In this document: piece by piece, positions 59,001 through 64,000 of the stretch
Layout of the letters: each line of letters opens with the position of its first letter
How positions within the stretch are numbered: the stretch's first letter is position 1
Origin: Aristolochia californica
Lineage: Eukaryota; Streptophyta; Magnoliopsida; Piperales; Aristolochiaceae
Length of the DNA: 64,000 bases
NCBI GenBank assembly: GCA_029961685.1
Contig: JARWKL010000014.1
Span: forward strand, 191,001 to 255,000
Direction of reading: 5' to 3'
Program-made: the position numbers and the translations under genes
Notes under the pieces: model-generated
Told to the model about the DNA's origin: nothing
Database searches by the model: none
Seen by the model: the letters and a program-made list of their open reading frames with translations, nothing else

Positions 59001-62000
59001 TCGCGTGTTTCCTTAGTGGGGTAGGTTCTTATCAGGTTGACTGACTGGAGAAACTGCTCTAAAAATCGAGAATAACATTCTTTTATCTTGGTTCGTTATG
59101 CATAACTGTTCTATGCTTTATTTCAAAATTTCTGATGTGTGATTCAATTCCAAATTTGCAGGTTTAAAGGGAGGTCTATGAGTCAAGCAGAGAGGCATGA
59201 GCCTGGATTGGAGGTTTTGGTGACCAAAGATATAAAAATATCTGACAGCTGGGAACTCTCGGAAAGAGACAAGGACATACGCCAAGGAATTGATTTGGCT
59301 ACAACACTGGAGCGGATCGAGAAAAATTTTGTTATCACTGATCCTCGGCTTCCTGACAATCCTATTGTGAGATAAAACTCCTGAAAGCGCATTTTTGGTT
59401 ATCAATTATTTCTCTAGTCATTAAACTGTGTTGTCATTAATTTGAATGCGAAATCTCTATATTTTCTGCTTTAACTTGCTGCATCTCTTTGCTTGATGTA
59501 ATTTACAATATCTATTATGTTATTATTGCAACCTTAAGAGTATAATAACTTTTTAGAATGCAGTTATGCCTAAGCAAAGATAACGATCTGTTTTTTTTTT
59601 GCAGATATTTGCATCCGACAGTTTTCTTGAACTTACAGAGTACACTCGGGAAGAAATCCTTGGAAGAAACTGTCGGTATGAATTTTATTTCATGATTTTG
59701 AGTGTTGATAACATATTCTGTTGAGTAATAGTCTATTATAGTTAATGGAATCAGGAGTTTTCTTAATTGCATCCAACTTCTCTTTATTGTAAAAATAAAT
59801 AAAAAATGTTAGTTTTTGTCCTTCTTTCTTAATTCTCATTGAACTTATATCTGCTGTTATTCTAAAATGTTATCTGGCTTGATGAATTAGCAAAAGTGAT
59901 TTGATAGTTCCTTTTCTATCTTTTGGAAATCGAGACCTTCTTGTGTGTGAACCTTTGTTGTCTTAAATTCATTCATTGGATGATATCTGATGCCTAAACC
60001 TTGTCAAATGTTTATAGGTTTCTTCAAGGTCCTGACACAGATCAAGAAACTGTTAAGAAAATAAGAGATGCTATAAGAGAACAAAGAGAAATTACAGTAC
60101 AGCTGATTAACTATACAAAAAGTGGTAAAATATTTTGCCTTTTGCTTTCATTGTCTGTTGATGCATGTCGAACTGGAATTTTTATATGAGATTGTTGTAG
60201 CTAGTTTAGATTGGAACATTGAAATTCCTTTTGCCTGCTTCTGGTTGACAGATTTAATGATCTTTGATAATTGCAGGGAAGAAATTCTGGAATCTGTTCC
60301 ACTTGCAACCTATGCGTGACCAAAAGGTGAAGTTTTATATTGGTATGCCGGCATTTTTTTTGCCCTTCTATGTCATAATTAATAATTTTTTCTGCTTTGA
60401 AACCTGATGATTGTTACCTGGCTGATCTAAATTTATTTAAGGGGGAACTACAATACTTTATTGGTGTGCAACTAGATGGAAGTGATCATTTAGAACCCCT
60501 CCATAAACGTCTCTCTGAGAACACTGAGACCAAAAGTGCTAAGTTGGTATGTCATTTCCCCTGCAACCTTGTTGTTTAAGTTTGTTGATTTTTTATTTTG
60601 ATGTATCTTTTCAATTTGACATTTAAGTACCAGTGAACTCGAAAAAAACTGTAGGAACAACCGTTACTAGTTTTTGGCATTTTGCAAGAGATCTTATTAT
60701 TTGTTGGTCTCAGTTAAGTGGTCCATCATTTAATCTAACGTTAGTTAAGTGGGTTGAGCAAGGTGATGGATAGTTCTGCAGTTCTAATAGTTTCCTGCTG
60801 TGTGTTCGATGGACACTGTATTTCTATATATAAGGAGGTTTTCCTAACGATGTGCTCAAGTTATCTTCAAAGAGCCCCTCGATCACCCGTGTAAGATATG
60901 AAATTGCCTATTATCGTTCTGAAAAAGTAATACTCGTTTGAAACTTCAAAAATAACATTTGTTTGTTATCAACTTCTTTAAAAAACATTAAGGGAAATGG
61001 TTATATGGTTAGACTGATTGCAGCCACAAGGTGTGGGAACAATTTTCTGAATATAAGCAAACACAGAGCCTACCTCTAACGTTATACCCATCTCTTCCTC
61101 TCTCTATTCCTATCTGTCCATCTTGCTCTATCTAGATGCAGTGGGCCTTATTTTTTCTTTAAAATGCCAGTAATGACTGTATGCTGCCAAGATCAGTCGT
61201 ATCGTTTTTGCCTCAATTGATTTTTTGCACATAGCTTCGGTCATAGTTTCCTTTTCTTTATATAGGTGATAGCCTTTTTTTGGGGGTTGAAATACTGTTT
61301 GTGAACTTCTATTGGTACCTAAGTAATCGGCTATCAAAATCCCTAAGAAGTCAGGAATTTTAAGTGGTCCTCGCATTAAAATGCATCATGATCTTCGAAG
61401 AATGCAAATTTAAACAATGAATTAGATATTGGGAAGGAGACATTGGTTTTTGGAGTTAGGACTGTTTTGCATCATCGTACACAGAAGAATGTCAATTTAT
61501 CCATTTTATTCAGCATTCACTTTCCTTACCAGGTTAAAGCCACTGCAGACAATGTTGATGGGGCTGTGCGGGAACTTCCTGATGCCAATTTGGTAAGGTA
61601 CTCTTTTTTTGGCACTGTAATTTGTTTGGGCATGCACAAGCATAAGTATAATTTGTCGACTAGTTGGAACAATTGCTTACATGATAGCATACTACCACTT
61701 TGTAGAGTCCAGAGGGTTTGTGGGCAATCCATTCCCAGCCTGTTTTCCCTAGGCCCCACAAAAAGAATAATTCTTGTTGGAGAGCAATCCAAAAGGTACT
61801 CTTCTATGAGCACATCCCCCTCTATTTAATCTCATATGGATATCTTAATAATAGTTCATGCTAAAGATCTCAGCACATTCAACCTCTGATCATGCTTATA
61901 TCTTTTGAAGCCTGTGATCATACTTATATCTGTTTAACTTAAACGGTATTCAAAATTGTGGTGCTGATCTATTTTACTGCATCCTTATATTCTTGTTTTG

Positions 62001-64000
62001 AATTGTGCAGGTGACTGAAGGTGGCGAACAGATTGGTTTGAAGCATTTCAAGCCCATAAAACCTTTAGGCTGTGGCGATACTGGAAGGTATTCCTGTGTT
62101 TTGCTGTATTTTCTTGTTTTTTTATGGTTAGACAAGAGGGATGTCTCTTTCTTTTGTTCAAACTCAAGTAACGGGACTGTTCTGTTGTTGTAATGTGCAA
62201 TATTGCAAGGTTTATTTATTTTTCATTTGATCAAGAGAGGGAAACATTCGAAGCTTTAGTCTTAGCAATTCAGTAAAAAATTCAAATTGAATTAGCAAAA
62301 TTAATTGTTTTGAGGCCAAAATTGTCTTATGTTTATGAATTTATTATTCTTGGTTTTTCTTTTGGGTTGTTACCTCAGTTTCAGTCTGGAGGAAACAGAG
62401 ATAAAATCAGGATAGATCAGTTAGTGCTGATTTCGTTTAATTTTGTTTTGTTCTTTTACAAAGAGCAGTTCCATTATAATATGAGGGTTATGTCCATGTA
62501 CAAACATTTCAAAAATTCTTTTTTCTTATGTATTTTGTTTGTAGAATATTTGGATTTGATCTTCATTTTTACATCATTTATTTATGTTTTGTTTTTCAGT
62601 GAACAAGCTCTTTGTCCCTTTTTTTTTAATTTACTAAAATGATTTTTATTTACAAAAGCCATTTGAATTGGATTTTTGGTTGTTTTAGAAAGTTGTCCCA
62701 ATTTGGGGTTCTAGATTTCTTATGCTTATACTTTCGCATTTCTATCCTTTATGTTACTGCACTACTTGTTAAAGTCTACAAAACATAACCGTTTATTCAT
62801 AAACAAGAATGATCATTCTTTAATGCCTATCAGTACATAAATTAATATTAGTTTCTATTATAAACCTTCAGACTGGAACTGTACATGTTAGTAGAACATA
62901 TTTTGTAGGCTTCATATAGGTCATATCATGAGCATTAAATGACATGCACAAATAACTACCCTCTTGACCCTCTTGAACTTTTCTTGTGCATAACTCTATG
63001 TGCTCTATCAGATTTTTTGTTAAATTTTTTGTGTTGTATGGTGCTTATCTTTGAAGTTGGTTGGACCCTTAAAGAGCTCAGGCAGACTGTTGTCTGACTC
63101 TTAAATGCAATCAGTGGGCACCTATCTACTTTTTGGTGTAGATTGTCCTAGCTTCATTTTCATTTATGAATCTTTCTCATCAGTGACCTCATCTTGGGTC
63201 CTTTGAATCTCTTTTTCCTGACTAAAATCGTTGGATCTTTTAAGTCTCTTTTTCCTGAGTAAAATCATTTATTTTTTTGAAGTTTGTATTGTACTCTTTT
63301 GGGGCAGTGTACACCTAGTGGAACTGCTAGGTACAGGTGAAGTTTTTGCAATGAAAGCTACGGACAAGTCTGTAATGCTTAATCGCAACAAGGTAAATAG
63401 ATCCATCTTAGCTGTAATTTGATAAAGCACATTTATCTTGTCTTTACATTAAAGGGTCTTTTAATCAGTTTGTAAGTACATTTTGAAGATATGGAAAGAA
63501 AATTAGCTGCAATTTTATATTGCCTTGTTATTTTAATAATGTTAAGGAATAGTCTCACATGGATTAGTGAGTACAAAGATTTTGAGTTTATTAGTTGGGA
63601 AAGAGGTTTCTTAACTTGGCTAGTCATTTTGGGATGGGCCTTGGACCCAACTTTACATGGTATCGAAGCTTTTACCCTTTTGTTCCACACGAGATTTCTG
63701 TTCTCGTTGAGCTCATCTTAGGAAACCTCTTTCCCAACTAATAAACTCAAGATCTTTGTACTCACTAATCCATGTGGAATTATTCCTTAATGCTCCCCCT
63801 CACGTGTGGGCCTCTTTTGTGGTTCTGCAAGTGGATAATTTAGGTGTATGATATGTATCAGAGCAGGTATTCATATGTGGGCCTACACCTAAACTATCCA
63901 CTTGTAGAGCCACAAAAGAGGGCCTACACCTAAACTATCCACTTATAGAGCCACAGAAGAGGGCCTACGCCTAAACTATACACTAGAGCTACAAAAGAGG
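56097..64000 (+). CDS. PHOT2: Phototropin 2, N-terminal part (cut by window edge)
   Basis: Thirteen coding exons join in frame: 56097-56758, 56891-57073, 58543-58634, 58744-59020, 59162-59366, 59605-59675, 60018-60124, 60277-60326, 60442-60546, 61533-61592, 61706-61795, 62011-62087 and 63308-63392, giving 688 residues; the rest of the kinase lies beyond the edge. LOV1 (about 180-290) and LOV2 (about 437-545) both have GRNCRFLQG with the flavin-reactive cysteines Cys221 and Cys496; both motifs are split by introns, Cys221 within its own codon. The AGC kinase begins with GCGDTG (654-659) and the AMK lysine 676. A Ser-rich linker (KFSRVS) joins the LOV domains. Start MERQKGD and the linker fit PHOT2 better than PHOT1. 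The protein is a plasma-membrane blue-light receptor for phototropism, chloroplast movement and stomatal opening. Confidence 0.96.
57915..58500 (-). other. Two overlapping open frames antisense in PHOT2 intron 2
   Basis: On the minus strand, frames 58500-58246 (84 codons) and 58343-57915 (142 codons) overlap. Both are Lys/His/Arg-rich with no known domain. The overlap contains gaaaaggtaagacc, a possible splice donor. The 1.5-kb intron is the longest in the visible PHOT2 gene apart from those around exon 13. A captured or decayed gene fragment is possible; chance is the main alternative. Confidence 0.3.
63538..63804. mobile_element. Rearranged TRIM-like element with inverted LTR arms
   Basis: The arm at 63544-63614 is almost exactly the reverse complement of 63718-63790. 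The plus-oriented arm belongs to an LTR-like unit of about 120 bases (63538-63657, starting TGTTAAGG and ending TTTACA) followed at once by TGGTATCGAAGC, a primer-binding-site look-alike. The second arm is preceded, on the minus strand, by CGTGAGGGGGAGC (63804-63792), a polypurine tract. So two ends of a small LTR element (TRIM class) lie in opposite directions. No coding capacity. Confidence 0.7.
63811..64000. repeat. 41-bp minisatellite with an inverted unit, running off the window
   Basis: Units starting gggcctacacctaaactatc stand at 63879, 63920 and 63961, each 41 bases, the last reaching the window end. An inverted unit occupies 63811-63851 (gggcctcttttgtgg...taggtgta). It adjoins the TRIM-like element's polypurine end and may be its internal domain, amplified in tandem. 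Confidence 0.8.

Noticed and set aside
63811..64000. CRISPR-like array at the right edge.
   Set aside because: Units are directly contiguous without spacers, in a plant intron; a minisatellite.
1..64000. A co-ordinated new multi-gene system.
   Set aside because: The genes are well-known, separately regulated plant genes with mixed strands and large spacers; nothing in the order suggests a joint function.

Overview
The window is nuclear DNA of a flowering plant. The genes are split by many short GT-AG introns, the spacers are AT-rich and full of transposon remnants, and every recognisable product is a plant protein (phototropin, KCBP kinesin, LysM receptor kinase, calmodulin-like protein). 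The species cannot be fixed from the sequence; a woody dicot or magnoliid is a guess.

Layout, left to right: (1) 1-3284: sparse AT-rich sequence, a broken alcohol-dehydrogenase gene fragment (minus) and a probable untranslated leader exon (minus), divergent from (2) a complete five-exon tafazzin-type acyltransferase gene (plus, 3285-6193). (3) An intronless CML41-like calcium sensor (minus, 7049-7642). (4) A seven-exon YjbQ/UPF0047 family gene (minus, 9498-13714). (5) A decayed LysM receptor-kinase relic (plus, about 14494-14769) facing an intact intronless LysM receptor pseudokinase gene (minus, 14909-16957). (6) SKI3, the TPR scaffold of the Ski complex, in 22 coding exons (minus, 19266-28724). 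(7) A transposon-rich spacer, 29.4-34.2 kb, with a non-autonomous LTR retroelement nested inside an AT-rich repeat. (8) KCBP, the MyTH4-FERM kinesin, in 23 coding exons (plus, 36034-48446); its 3.8-kb intron 21 holds a hAT-type element inserted into the RNase H part of a LINE. (9) An intronless SGNH-hydrolase-like membrane protein gene (minus, 50796-51902). (10) A spacer with a directly repeated segment. (11) The first 13 coding exons of phototropin 2 (plus, 56097 to beyond the right edge), with a rearranged TRIM-like element in its last visible intron.

The genes do not form a pathway; this is an ordinary eukaryotic gene neighbourhood. Several concern signalling (Ca2+ sensor, LysM receptor, Ca2+/calmodulin-regulated kinesin, blue-light receptor), but I see no evidence that they work together. 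I found no convincing new multi-gene system. The most unusual structures are the nested transposons with readable target-site duplications, the LysM receptor relic beside an intact relative, the SKI3 start codon sitting directly on a splice donor, and the inverted TRIM/minisatellite structure at the right edge. Exon coordinates were read by eye from splice consensus, reading frame and family similarity; no alignment or transcript data were available.
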